A DNA stretch of 64,000 nucleotides, from NCBI GenBank assembly GCA_023630585.1, contig CM042539.1, positions 24,216,255-24,280,254 of the forward strand. The letters run 5' to 3'. Positions 45,353 through 56,700 of this stretch are shown one piece after another. Position 1 is the stretch's first letter; the number at the start of each line of letters is the position of its first letter. The stretch is from Cranoglanis bouderius (Eukaryota > Chordata > Actinopteri > Siluriformes > Cranoglanididae). The notes beneath the pieces are model-generated. The model made no database searches, was not told the origin of the DNA, and saw nothing but the letters and a program-made list of their open reading frames with translations. The position numbers and the translations under genes are program-made.

Positions 45353-45656
45353 GTTCTTCATTAGACCATGGCACCTCTAGGGTTGGGGGTTCGAATCCTG
45401 CCTCTGCCCTGTGTGCGTGGAATTTGCATGTTCTCCCTGTGCTTTCGGGGTTTCCTCTGGGTACTCCGGTTTTCTCCTCCAGTAGGCTGTAGGCTGATTT
45501 GCATTTCCAAATTGTCCATAATGTGTGAATGCATGTGCGATTGTGCCCTGCGATGGTTTGGTCCAGGGTGTCCCCCCACCTTGTGCTGAGTTCCTGTGAT
45601 AGGCTCCAGGCTCCCCCACGACCCTGCATAGGATAAGTGGTATAGATGCTTGTGGT
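45353..45656 (+). mobile_element. SINE-like repeat (family R), copy 2
   Basis: Head with GGGTTCGAATCCTGCC, then TGCATGTTCTCCCTGTG, TGTGCCCTGCGATGG, GATAGGCTCCAGGCTCCC and GCATAGGATAAGTGGTATAG. Best preserved plus-strand copy. Confidence 0.83.
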
Positions 45657-45659
45657 TGA

Positions 45660-46975
45660 GCATCAGCTGTGGACAGACAGGTTGAACCAGCAGGTACTGT
45701 GTGATTGTTGTTACCTATCTGTTATTACCAGCATCCTACTTTTATGCCTACTTATATATGAAGCAGCAAATTGTTTAGACTGTGATTTTTTTTTTTTTTT
45801 TGCATTTAATTGATGAGAACATGCACTGAAAAGCACTTGGTGAAAATAAAAAAGAGTGAAGATAAAAGACAAAACAGAAAGCTCTGTTAATGTACGCCTG
45901 CCTCCTGAGTCCTTCTTTACAAAACACATATGCATTGTTTTACATTGGTGGCGAAACCCGGACGGATGACTTAGACACCGCAAAAATAAAGAGAAAGAAA
46001 CCAATCACAGGCCAAACAGTTCACAGCTTCAACACATCCAAGTCCATGTTTCATGTGTGATGTGTGCAGACTCTGCCAGCTCCTTCTCTCTGGCTCATGG
46101 TTCATACTGGGAGGAAAACACATATATAAATACAGTAGGCTACCAGTAATAACAAACAGATGAGAACAATCATGCATTTCTTGCTGGTTCAGCATTCCTG
46201 CTGCCTCCTCTCTCCAGCCACAGTCGACGTTCAACCACGCCCCCTCAGCCACAATGTTTATATGAAATATGTTATATGCTTAGCGTTATTGGTGCTGATT
46301 TGTTGGCTGGTGCTGTGTTTTCATTACCGCTGTTCTGCTTCAAATGGCACTAAGACAAACGTAATTGTGGATAGCCAAGATGGCTGCTCCCAAAATATTA
46401 TATTATTCACTTGAAAGAGTAGAGAAGTGGTGGACATGAGAAAACCTCAGACAAACCAATTATTTAGACAGCAAGACAAACTTTGTTCTAAACCACATCC
46501 GCAAGTCATTGCTCTCCTGCTGTTTACTGATCCATCTCCAGTGGCCATTACAGAAGCGTTGACGGGACTTACAAGACAGAATTGCTTCTTCTACTTATTT
46601 CAGCTGTCTGCACATCAGTAATTGGCCCATGGAGAGTGCAGATAATTGTGCATCCCTTCAGAACAGCACAAAAAAAGGGATGGGGTGGGGGTGCAGGAAA
46701 GCCTTGATTGCCTTTGTTAAGAAGGGGGAATTAGATTGGGGAGATCAAGACAGTCACATCGATCACGGCATAGCATTAAGCCTGTGTTGCAGTTATGGCC
46801 TCAAGACAGCGTAGGTGATTTTTCATGGATTAAGAACATAGCAGGACCAGGGTACACAGCACGTAATCCAATTATTTACACATCTACACATCAAATTAAT
46901 CACACGCCTTACGAGTGTCAGTGTGTGACAGCTTTACAGAAAAAAATTCTAATAACGATTAGATGAATAAAGGAA
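45660..46975. other. No gene recognised
   Basis: Unique DNA with a T run at 45787-45801. Short frames near 46160-46414 include one hydrophobic stretch, but nothing supports a gene. 46700-46900 is less AT-rich and might be conserved non-coding DNA. Confidence 0.35.
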
Positions 46976-47337
46976 AGAGGTGCCTCACAGCTCCAGGGTC
47001 CCTGGGTCAATCCTGAGCTTAATTATTTGTGTGGAATTTCCTGTTCTCCACATGTCCACGTGAGTGTTGTGAATTCCCCTTCAGTGTGTCAGGCACTATG
47101 TCTGCATCATGTATTTAGTTATTCACCATGTGCTTTTCTTTATTATGTTATGTACCTTTGTTTCTGTTCTAATCCTGTCTCCACCCAATCCTGTCACTAG
47201 TTTGTTACCTGATTGTGTTCACCTGTTCTGTGTTAGTCCCGGTTTGTTTGTGTATACCCTGTTGTTATTATACATTGTGACGTCTTAGCAAGCATTATTG
47301 CTGTTAAATGCAAGCCTTATTTTCTTGTATATCTACA

Positions 47338-48302
47338 GTTCCCTCCAAAAGTATTGGAACAACAAGATCACTGCTATTGTTTTTGCTATACATTGAAGAC
47401 ATTTGGGTTTGAGATCAAAAGATGAATATGAGACGATAGATCAGTATTTCAGCTTTCATTTCCTCTTATTTATATCTAGATGTGTTAAACAACTTAAAAC
47501 ATGGCACCTTTGGAGGCAGACCACACAATTTTTAGGTCACCAAAAGTATAGGAACAGATAGTCTTAAAGTAAATTAAAGTAAATAACAATAAATATTTGG
47601 TTGCATATCCCTTTCTTGCATCAAGCCAGGACTCACTGACCTCACCAAAGGTTGCATTTTCTTTTGTGTTGCTTTTCCAGGCTTGTACTGCAGCTTCTTT
47701 CAGTTGTTGTTGGTTTTGGAGGGGTTTCTCCCTTCAGTCTCCTCTTCAGGACGTGACATATTTCTGTCATCAACTGCTGTAGTTTTTCTTGGCTGACCTG
47801 TTCCGTGTCTGCTTGGTAGTACACCAACGGTTTCTTTCTTTTTCAGGACATTCCAAATTGATGTATTGGCTAAGGCCAATGCTTCTGCAATAGCTCTAAT
47901 AAATTTTCCCTCTTTTCTCAGCTTCAAAATGGCTTGTTTTTTCCCCATAGATAGCTCTCTGGTCTTCATGATAGTTGATCCTTTTTAACAACAAATGCAG
48001 TCTTCACAGAGGAAACCTAGGGCTCTAACCAAGAGTAGACATTCAGAGCTATTAATTCTTTAAGCAATCAATTAAACAGGGTACACCTGGTCAGTAAGAA
48101 ACACCTATCAGTCACGTGTTCCAATATTTTTGATCACTTGAAAAAATAGGTGGGTTCAAACAAAAGGTGCCATGCTGCCATGAGGAAATGAAAGCTGAAA
48201 TTCTGATCTATTGTCTTATATTCATCTGTTGTATTCAAAAATGTTCAATGTATCTTCAATGTATAGTGAAAACAATTGAATTGGCCTTGATGTTCCAACA
48301 CT
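47338..48302 (-). mobile_element. Internally deleted Tc1-like transposon
   Basis: The left arm TTCCCTCCAAAAGTATTGGA and AGCTTTCATTTCCTCTTATT is partly mirrored on the right by GAGGAAATGAAAGCTGAAAT and TATTTTTGATCACTTG-type text. The outer right terminus is truncated. A transposase N-terminus remains but the catalytic domain is gone. Confidence 0.85.
47700..47969 (-). pseudogene. Tc1-like transposase N-terminal fragment
   Basis: 89-residue frame starting MKTRELSMGKKQAILKLRKE, with the first helix-turn-helix (IRAIAEALALANTSIWNVL) and the GTGQPRKTT basic hook. It then runs out of frame: the second HTH continues briefly in another frame (47642-47827) and no DDE region follows. A deletion derivative that could only have been moved in trans. 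Confidence 0.85.
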
Positions 48303-49058
48303 GGGTTCTGACCCTAGTTCCTATTCTATGTTTCTGATTATGGATTATTTCTATTTACCTTTGCTTGCCTGTGTTTTGACCTGTGCAACAGGCTCTGATT
48401 TCAATTCTTTTGATTCTGAAAAGCCTTATTAAATGTACGTACTTGTGTCCTGCCTTGTCACTAAATGTTACGGTGCTTTTCCTCTGGGTTATCTGGTTTC
48501 TTCCCATTACTAACACTAAATTGCCCCTTGATATGAATGTATGCATGTTGCCCTGCGATGGAAAGGACTGGCGTCCTCTCCAAGGTCTATTCTCACCTCA
48601 CATCCAGTGGTCCCGGGATAAGCTCCGTATGCACCATAACCTCACCAGGAGAAAGCAATTACTCAAGATGAATGAATAAAGAAAACGTTAATTAGCATTA
48701 TGCAAATTACGGCATGATGATTGGTGACCACTAGCTTTCATTTACTCTATTAAATTGCCCAGAATTGTACATACTGCTAGGAAGCAATAAATGAAAGATA
48801 ATAGTTGTTAATTAGCATTATACACACAGTGGTGGCCCTAATTTGGTTTCCTAGGCAGCAACATTAAGCTTGAAGCCCTTCGGACAAATTCAGCCTTCGA
48901 GTTCGATTTAAGTGGCCCGTAATGTAATTTAATATCATTTTAATTACACAGAAAAAAAGCCAATAATTTTTCATTTTTTAAAAATTATTTTCACTTCCAG
49001 GGGATTTAATAATGGCTGTGGGAAGTAGGCCAGTGTGGGAAATGCTGTAATAGTTCAT

Positions 49059-49061
49059 TGT

Positions 49062-49092
<31 letters not shown>

Positions 49093-49093
49093 C
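49059..49093. repeat. (CA)n microsatellite
   Basis: Short CA run with one AA interruption. Confidence 0.95.
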
Positions 49094-49624
49094 CAATAAA
49101 GTCATTTCTAAGCATTCTAAATGCAGTTTAAGTGTACTCGTTTAAAGGATGAATTTGCACACTGACCATTTTTCTGCTCTAAAGCGTAAATGTTCTGAAC
49201 CTCTTGAAAAACTAAAAACCAAAGTGTACTTTTGATTTGTTGCGTCTAAAACTTTTAAATGAGATCACTGAAGCTGAACCACTCAAACTGAATGTCTTTA
49301 TTGAGCTGCTTAAAAAGTAAATAGCACCGTGATGCTCTGTGAGTGTTAAAAGCCCACACTCAGCCATTATGTAATTAGAGAGATAAATAAGTTATAACTA
49401 GCATTCAGAAGATGAATAAATAATATTTGCTGTAATAAAGATGCAGCTAAGGCTGTTTAATCGAGTTTAAAGTTTTTGTGGTATGTGATTGAAATCTGTT
49501 CGCTAGCAAGCCTCACGCACGTTTACTTTCTCAAAGACTTTTATTAGTTTAAAATGTCTGAGAGGCGACAACAAAAACCCAGTCACACACTGCTACTTGG
49601 AGAACAATAATTAGAAAATAAGTG

Positions 49625-49850
49625 AGGAATACCACACTTGTGGGTGTGACGTGTTGTTATAGTAAAATAATCAATGATGGATTGGTGTGAAGTGGAGTTA
49701 TTGTTACTACCCTGAAATTGATTATTTTCCACTAACAGCATGCTGTGAAGTATTTTATTCTTTTTATCTTCGTTTTAATTAAAGAATGACACAATGTTCT
49801 TTTTATCCTATTTATTGTTGTTGAATGTCCTTAAAACAAGTTAGTTAGTA
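49625..49850. repeat. Family P palindromic repeat, copy 7, cut by a Tc1-like element
   Basis: Core TTATAGTAAAATAATCAATG ... AAATTGATTATTTTCCACTAA at 49658-49737, then the arm phrases TTTTATTC and TTGTTGAATGTCC ... AAGTTAGTTAGTA. The arm stops at 49850 where Tc1-like sequence begins. Confidence 0.7.
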
Positions 49851-50735
49851 AACTTTCCGCAGAAGACGACCATGGAAGATAACTGAAGTGGATGATCTCA
49901 GAATTCTTTCTTTGGTGAAGAAAAACCCCTTTACAACATCTAACCAAGTCAAGAACACTCTGGAGGAGGAAAGCGTATCATTGTAAATACAATCAAGAGT
50001 CACCTTCATGAATGTAAACACAGACAGTTTACCTCTGCAAACCACTGGTAACATTCAAGAACAGAAAGGCCAGATTAGACTCTGGTTTAAAATAAATAAA
50101 TAAATAAATAAATAAATAGAACCTCTAAACAAGCCTGACCAGTTCCAGAACAAGATTGTTTGTTGAAACCAAGATTAACTTGTAAGAGAATGCTGAGAAG
50201 AGAAGAGTATAGAGAAGGAAAGGCAGGGCTCATGATCCAAAGCATACCACATCATCTGCCATGGTGGAGGAAGTGTTATGGCATGGGCATGTATGGCTGA
50301 CAATGGAACTGGGTCACTAGTGTTTATTGATGGTGTGACCGCTGATAGAATAGCAGGATGAATTCTGAAGTGTATAGAGCTATACTTTCTGCTCAGATTC
50401 AGTCAAATGCTGCAAAACTGATAGGACAGCGATTCACAGTACAGATGGATAATGACATAAAACACACCAGAAAAGCAACCCAAGGGCTTCTTAAGGTAAA
50501 GAAATGGAATGTTCTTAAATGGCTGAGTCAGTCACTTGACCTCAACCCAGTTGAGCATGCTTTTTACTTACTGAAGACAAAACAGAAGGCAGAAAGACCC
50601 ATAAACCATTTACTACTGCAGTAAAGGCCTGGCAAATCATCTCAAAGGAGGAAGCATTTGGTGATGTCGTTGGGTTCCAGACATCAGGCAGTCATTGACT
50701 GCAAAGGATTTGCATCCAAGTATTAAAAATAAATC
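49851..50735 (+). mobile_element. Tc1-like transposon remnant, heavily decayed
   Basis: Reads as a Tc1-like transposase region with many stops and an AAAT microsatellite inserted at 50090-50118. Catalytic-block echoes include CATGGTGGAGGAAGTGTTATG, DNDIKHTRKATQG and LDLNPVEH. No clear terminal repeats. Confidence 0.8.
50358..50624 (+). pseudogene. Tc1-like transposase C-terminal open fragment
   Basis: 88-residue frame with VQMDNDIKHTRKATQGLLK (second catalytic Asp region) and VLKWLSQSLDLNPVEH (catalytic Glu). LNPVEH is followed by AFYLLK in place of LWxxLK. The upstream DNA-binding and first-Asp parts are out of frame. Confidence 0.85.
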
Positions 50736-50869
50736 CTTATATTTGTAATTATGTTTGTAAACTATGTAAACATTGCTTACAGAGTGTTTCAAGTTTCACA
50801 AAACCTTTACGGAAACCATAGATATTAATGTTCCTAGAACTAAAAACTGCCATGTCAGTTTGACTATTG

Positions 50870-51005
50870 TGTGGAGAATCATTCATTCATCTCCAGTAAG
50901 CGCTTTATCCTGGTCACGGTCGTAGTAGATCTGGGAACACTGGACACAAGCTGGAAATACACCCTGGATGCAAGCCAGCCCGTTGCCGGGCACCATGCTG
51001 TGATT
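50870..51005 (-). mobile_element. Family R-like repeat, partial copy, minus strand
   Basis: ATTCATTCATCTCCAGTAAG, CGCTTTATCCTGGTCACGG and TACACCCTGGATGCAAGCC are the inverse of the 3' part seen at 48540-48690, ending in the GAAT/GATG-type tail. Confidence 0.65.
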
Positions 51006-51239
51006 AAAAAGACCAGTGGAGGTCCCTTTCTATTAATATATCATGTTAAGGGGTTGGACACAATGTGCACAGATGGGCCGCTGTCAGTAAGTGTACACCT
51101 GTATGGTAGGTGTTCCAGATAAAATAGCACCTTAGTGTACCCGTCGCTCTAATGTGTAATCATCCTCCAGATTTATGTGTAGGTACGAGCTCAAAGGATT
51201 ATCACTGAGTAGTGCGAGTCTCATTATTCACCAGTCACG

Positions 51240-51326
51240 CAGAACACTGGATATAATAAAGCTCCACTGAGGGGATGGACGAAGAGAGATGAAGTAGAGA
51301 TGGATGAAAGAGCGTGTCACCTTACT

Positions 51327-51397
<71 letters not shown>

Positions 51398-51870
51398 ATG
51401 ATAAGGAGAAAGCAGAGATGTAGAGACGAAAGGAAAACATATGAGGAGATAGAGAAGCAGAAGCATAGAGCAAGGAAAGGAACACTGAAAGGAGAGAAAG
51501 AAGCAGTGAGAGAGAGAATGATTGAAACAGAGAGCGAGAGAAAGAAAGTGACTAAGAATGAAAGGAAGATGAACATAGATGAACCTGAGAGATGTATGAA
51601 GAGAAATAAAGGTAAAAAAAAAAGATGGACAGAAAGACAGATCAAGAAAGAATGGTAAGGAGACACTTTATAACTGAGATAACTGAGAAAGAAAGAAAAA
51701 GGAACAAAAGGAAAGGGAGGAGTATGGAAGCAATATAGCTTGAATGGAAAAATAGAAAGGGAGGTAGAAAGGATAGTTGGAGAATAGACTTCTGGGAAAA
51801 GATTAAGACAAATGAGACAAGGTGAAGGCAGAGGAACAGAAAAAGATGGAGATGAATAAAGTTATACAGT
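51240..51870. repeat. Purine-rich tract with (GA)n core
   Basis: For over 600 bp the plus strand is overwhelmingly A/G. An uninterrupted GA run at 51331-51394 is followed by degenerate GAGA/AAGG text (GAGAGAGAATGATTGAAACA and similar). The Ser/Leu and Glu/Lys frames here are artefacts of composition. Confidence 0.9.
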
Positions 51871-52273
51871 CATCCGGCATACAGTCAAGCTATCAAGCAA
51901 TCTCGTTTTGAGCAGTTTTAGACATACCTTTGTTCAACTGTGTTTCATACAGCAGGTGTTTCCAGTCACCAGCTAGATGAACACAGAAGGACTAATATCA
52001 TAATCTAGGGTTGCCAGGTTTCAGCAAAATTCCAGCCCAAATACATATCAAAAAGTTGAAGTCAGGCATTGCAAACGGGAGATATATATTTTTCTTATTT
52101 TTCTCAGCCTTGGCATGGGAAACAAGGTAACCATGGTGAACATGCATTTCTGATGTATGGACAATATCCACTTGATAGTCCCCTTTTCCCTCTCCCAATT
52201 GTTAGAAATAAATCATACAATAGAAATGGATCTGTACATCATAGACACACAGTATGCACTTATGCACACAACA

Positions 52274-52575
52274 AGGGGGCATGGTGGCTTAGTGGTTAGC
52301 ATGCTTGTCTCGTATGTTTTATCTCGTTGAGTTTGCATGTTATCCCTGTGCTTCGGGGGTTTCCTCCGGGTACTGTGGTTTCCTCCCTTAGTCCAAAGAC
52401 TCCTGTTTCCAAATTGTCCATGGTGTATGAATGTGTGTGCTACTGTGCCCTGCGATGGGTTGGCACACTGTCCAGGTGTCCCCTGCCTGGTGAACTGAAT
52501 TCCCTGGGATAGGCTCTAGGCTCCCCCACGACCCTGTGTAGGATAAGTGGTATGGAAAATGGAAGGATGGATGCT
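52274..52575 (+). mobile_element. SINE-like repeat (family R), copy 4
   Basis: Box A-like GTGGCTTAGTGGTTAGCATG, then TTTGCATGTTATCCCTGTG, TGTGCCCTGCGATGGGTT, GGGATAGGCTCTAGGCTCCC and a GGAAGGATGGATG tail. Confidence 0.85.
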
Positions 52576-52978
52576 ATAACAAAAAGATCTTGGTGGCTAC
52601 AGATTATTCTTAAACCACAGACTTGGCAGAAACCACTTGTTGTATAAACCACAGACTTGGCAGCCTTGTCATTAACTGTCCTGTCTACTGCTCCTTCTTC
52701 ACTGGAAATGTGCACGTAGAGAGCATGGGACAGCATAATTCGTTCCTCAATGGATCAATTAGTGCTTGTTGCAGTTCCCATTTTTGACCACTGGGGGCAA
52801 TAATAACTCGATGGATCTATATGAGGCAGCCAGACCATGACTGCGCAACATCTAGAAAGGTGAGCAAATCAGTGAAACAGAATCAGCTTATATCTGTCAA
52901 ATAGCAACATTGTTTAAAAGAGGTAATTAGTTATTCAACAGAATTTAAAATGTATGGAGTTCTCAGTGAGGACTTCCA

Positions 52979-53296
52979 TCCGGCCATCCAACCGTTTTCC
53001 ATACCGCTTATCCTACACAGGGTCACGGGGGAGCCTGGAGCCTATCTGAGGGAACTCAGGGCACAAGATGGAGGACACACTGGATGGAGTGCTAACCCAT
53101 CAAGGGGCACAATCACTCACACACTATGGACAATCTGGAAATTCCAATCAGCATACAACCCATATCTTTGGACTGGGGGAGGAAACCCCCAAAGCAAGGG
53201 GAGAACATGCAAACTCTGCACACAGGGTGGAGGCAGGATTCGAACCCCCAACCCAGAGGTGCGAGACAAACATTTTAACCAGTAAGCCACTATGAG
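52979..53296 (-). mobile_element. SINE-like repeat (family R), copy 5, inverse orientation
   Basis: The plus strand shows CATCCGGCCATCCAACCG, ACCGCTTATCCTACACAGG, GAGCCTGGAGCCTATCTGAG and GGATTCGAACCCCC, the exact inverse order of copy 4, ending CAGTAAGCCACTATG (inverse box A). With copy 4 it forms a spaced inverted repeat. Confidence 0.85.
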
Positions 53297-53299
53297 GAC

Positions 53300-54345
53300 T
53301 TTATGAAGATTAACATTTGTTGACTGGCTGATATACATCCTAACCTATTTAACAAATGGTAAAAAGGGAGAGAACATAAAATATAAAAGCCAAGTCATGC
53401 TCTCCAAAGTGTGACTCCAGTGTCCTCATTTCTCGACACACTTACCAGGGGTTCTACAGAGTGTTACCATAGAAATGATAACATTAGAAGAAATGTATTA
53501 ATATGAGCAAACCTGAGATTTGCTGGAACTAGAGTAGAGAATTAATCAGCAATACTGTATAAACCAAAAGGATGGGTGCCATGTTCGGGCAGGTAACAGC
53601 CCAGAGGATGGGTTTGATCCTAGGGCTATAAAGACTCTCTTAACTATTGCCAACTTTGTTACTCTGAGTTAGGAGGCGATTACAACTGAACAGCAGTCAT
53701 GTAATATAATTAGCCTGGTTTCATTGTTTCTCCACTGGGGCTTTGGCTTTTAAAAGGGCAGCTCTATGAAATTACACATTAATTGTTCCTCTAGGCTTAT
53801 AACCTCTCTTTGTTGATGTTGTTGTTGTTTACTCGATGGAGTGTCAATGTCTGAAATATTAAATATTCCAACGCGAACATGGGCTGTAAGCCAGCCGAGA
53901 TTAAACAAGTCATTTTCAGGAGGTGTTTGAGTAGATGTGTGTATACAGTATATGAGTGTGTCTGAGTATTTTCTGGCACCAACTCTCATAATTGAGGTTT
54001 GGCACTGTCTGTTCTATTGTCTTGGGCTTGCGATCACGATTGTACACTTGTTTCTGGTCACAGAAACACTTGCATCTCTGTTGGCGCCTTTAATTAAAAG
54101 CTCTGTGTTTTTATTATTCTGTGTGTCACTTCTGAGCTTTGAGTAAAAGTGTCTGCCAAACAAGCAAAAGTAAATGTGGGTAGTACCAGATTCTGTTTAA
54201 AGTGACAAGAAGGGAGTTGGGAGTTTAAGTCCTAGGACTGCCAGAGAGACACAGCCGTGCCCTATGGGGTGTATTCAGACTTGAGTTAAGCAAGTGTAGT
54301 GAGGATTTAATAGTGAAATTAAGAAATTCAGACCTCCATGTCATG
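53300..54345. other. No gene recognised
   Basis: Unique DNA. Overlapping short frames on both strands near 53750-54146; none has a domain. Confidence 0.35.
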
Positions 54346-54350
54346 CAATT

Positions 54351-55733
54351 TACAACCCCAATTCCCCAAGTTGGGATGCTGTGTAAAATGTAAATAAAAA
54401 GAGAATGCAATGATTTGCAAATCTCACAAACCCATATGTTATTCACAATAGAACATAGAAAACATATCAAAAGTGAGGAAATGTACCATTTTAAGTATAA
54501 AAAGGTCATTTTGAATTTGATGGCCGCAACACATCTCAAAAAAGTTGGGACGGGGGCAACAAAAGGCTGGAAAAGTAAGTGTTACTAAAATGAAACAGCT
54601 GGAGGAACATTTTGCAACTAATTAGGTTACTTGGCAACACGTCAGTAACATGATTGGGTATAAAAAGAGTATCTTAGAGAGGCAGAGTCTCTCAGAAGTA
54701 TAGATAGGCAGAGGTTCACCAATCTGCAAAAAACTGTGTCTACACTTTGAATATCTCATCATCTACAGTACATAATATCATCAAAAGATTCAGAGAATCT
54801 GGAGAAATCTCTGTGCGCAATGGACAAAGGCGAAAATCAATATTGCATGCCCGTGATCTTCTGACCCTCAGGCAGCACTGCATTAAAAACAGGCATGATT
54901 CTGTAATGGAAATCACTGCATGGGCTCAGAAACACATCCAGAACTCACTGTCTGTGAACACAGTTCGCCGTGCCATCCACAAATGCTGGTTAAAGCTCTA
55001 TCATGCAAAGAAGAAGCCATATGTGAACATGATCCAGAAACGCCGCTGTCTTCTCTGGGCCAAAGCTCATTTAAAATGGACTGAGGCAAAGTGGAAAACT
55101 CTTCTGTGGTCAGACAAATCGAAATTTGAAATTCTTTTTTGAAACCATGGACGCCGCATACTCTGGATTAAAGAGGACTAAAGAGGAGAGGGACCATCTG
55201 GCTTTTTATGAGCACTCAGTCCAAAAGCCTGCATCTTTGATGGTATGGGGGTGCATTACTGCCTGTGGAATGGGCAGCTTGCACATCTGGAAAGACACCA
55301 TCAATGCTGAAAGGTATATACAGGTTTTAGAGCAACATATGCTTCCAACCAGACAACGTCTTTTTCAGGGAAGGCCTTGCATATTTCAGCAAGACAGTGC
55401 TAAACCACATACTGCATCTATTACAACAGCATGGCTTCATAGTAGAAGAGTCCGGGTGCTGAACTGGCCTGCCTGCAGTCCAGACCTTTCACCAATTGAA
55501 AACAATTGGTGCATCATGAAACGAAAAATATGACAAAGACGACCCAGGACTGTTGAGCAGCTGTGTTGCTGCCGTGAAATTCAAAATTACCTTATTTTTC
55601 CCTTAAAATGGTACATTTCCTCAGTTTAAACATGTGATATGTTTTCTATGTTCTATTGTGAATAACAATCATTGCATTCTGTTTTTATTCACATTTTACA
55701 CAGCATCCCAAATGTTTTGGAATTGGGGTTGTA
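54351..55733 (+). mobile_element. Tc1-like transposon with both ends
   Basis: Begins TACAACCCCAATTCC and ends GGAATTGGGGTTGTA. The ~200-bp inverted repeats share AATGATTGCAAAT-type text, TTCTATTGTGAATAA and AAATGGTACATTTCCTCA, with deletions on the right side. TA at both outer ends. Length 1.38 kb. Confidence 0.93.
54747..55533 (+). pseudogene. Tc1-like transposase with nonsense and frameshift lesions
   Basis: The first part (54747-55142) has the helix-turn-helix segment (SSSTVHNIIKRFRESGEISV), WLKLYHAKKKPY and LLWSDKSKFE with the first catalytic Asp. A TGA stops the frame at 55140. A second frame (from about 55126) carries KPASLMVWGCITACG, FQQDSAKPHTASITT (second Asp) and LSPIENNWCIMK (Glu). 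The expected start lies somewhat upstream of 54747. All catalytic acids survive, but the frame is broken at least twice. Confidence 0.9.
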
Positions 55734-56127
55734 ATTTAAATGGTTTTTCGGGCTTAAATGCAAGTGTCTCAGACAACTCTACTCAAGAAATATCTGGTAA
55801 TCACAGGTCATTTTAATAATAATGAATAGGAAGCCCAGAAAATTAACTTAAGCACGTGTGGAACCCAACTCTGAATACGAGTAACTTTCCCTTCATAAAT
55901 ATTCACATAACTTTTGGACTTAATTCGCTGACTCTGAATACAGCCCCTTTATTTCAGTCTGATGGCAAAGATCTGTGTAGCAAAATATACTGTAGCACGG
56001 CATTAGATTAAAAAAAAAAAGCCAAAAAGTTGCATTTCTGGGTTAAATGATACACCAACCTAAATACATCAGCGCAAAAAATCCTATTACAATATGGTTA
56101 TAACAATTAATAACAAGGATAACAACT

Positions 56128-56152
56128 CTCTCTCTCTCTCTCTCTCTCTCTG
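56128..56152. repeat. (TC)n microsatellite
   Basis: About twelve TC units. Confidence 0.95.
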
Positions 56153-56678
56153 ATGTTTGAAAGTCGGCTCCGAGTCTGCAAGCCCTCCTACATAGAATTC
56201 TTTTTATATCAAGCCCATGCAATATTAATATTACAGTATTTCTTGTCAGACTAATGTATTTTGCACTTAGTATAAGGGTCATAAGATCATCTTGCCAAAC
56301 GCCTCTCAAGGTCTTGGCTTTAGCGAACCTGCTCTCAGTGTGCTGATTCTGAGTATCTGTTAGTGTTCAAAAAGTCAAAAGTTCACTTTCATAATATAAT
56401 GTGTGAAGCTGCTGCTCTGTACCGAACAAGAAAAGGCCTCTGACATTGAAGCTGGATTTGGAGTGATGTATTCAGTAGCAGACACCTGAACATCATAATG
56501 AGACAGAGAGGAGGGCAAGGAATGTTTAATTTTCTTTTAGCAGTTTTTTCTTTATTTAAAGTGATTTACAAGTAAGATGTATCCTCTTTTGTTGAAGACT
56601 AAGGGTTTGGAATTTGAACTCATTTCTCATTGAATTGTGTGATTTTCACACCAATTAGTGTATTATTTAACTTGTGCT

Positions 56679-56700
56679 CTAACCCTAACCCTAACCCTAC
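56679..56700. repeat. Interstitial telomere-like repeat
   Basis: Three and a half tandem CTAACC units, the vertebrate telomere hexamer read as (CCCTAA). Too short to imply a fusion. Confidence 0.9.

Larger units (their letters stand above)
47067..48473 (+). mobile_element. LTR-like segment interrupted by a Tc1-like element
   Basis: Outer parts 47067-47337 and 48303-48473 share vocabulary with the 12966-13403 segment (CACCATGTGCTTTTCTTTATT, GTTTGTGTGTATACCCTG) and have an ATTAAA near the right end, an LTR-like layout. Internal retrotransposon genes are absent. Exact ends and target duplication were not resolved. Confidence 0.45.
46979..48690 (+). mobile_element. Family R repeat, copy 3, split by nested insertions
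   Basis: The left piece 46979-47065 (CTCACAGCTCCAGGGTCCC, TCCTGTTCTCCACATGTCCA) and the right piece 48474-48690 (TTCCTCTGGGTTATCTGG, GTTGCCCTGCGATGGA, GGGATAAGCTCC, ending GATGAATGAATAA) are the two halves of one family R element. The intervening 1.4 kb is an LTR-like segment that itself holds a Tc1-like element. Confidence 0.7.

Noticed and set aside
45279..45663. 116-residue minus-strand frame
   Set aside because: By-product of another family R repeat.
51228..51666. Ser/Leu-rich and Lys/Glu-rich frames of up to 114 residues
   Set aside because: Composition artefact of the purine-rich tract on both strands.
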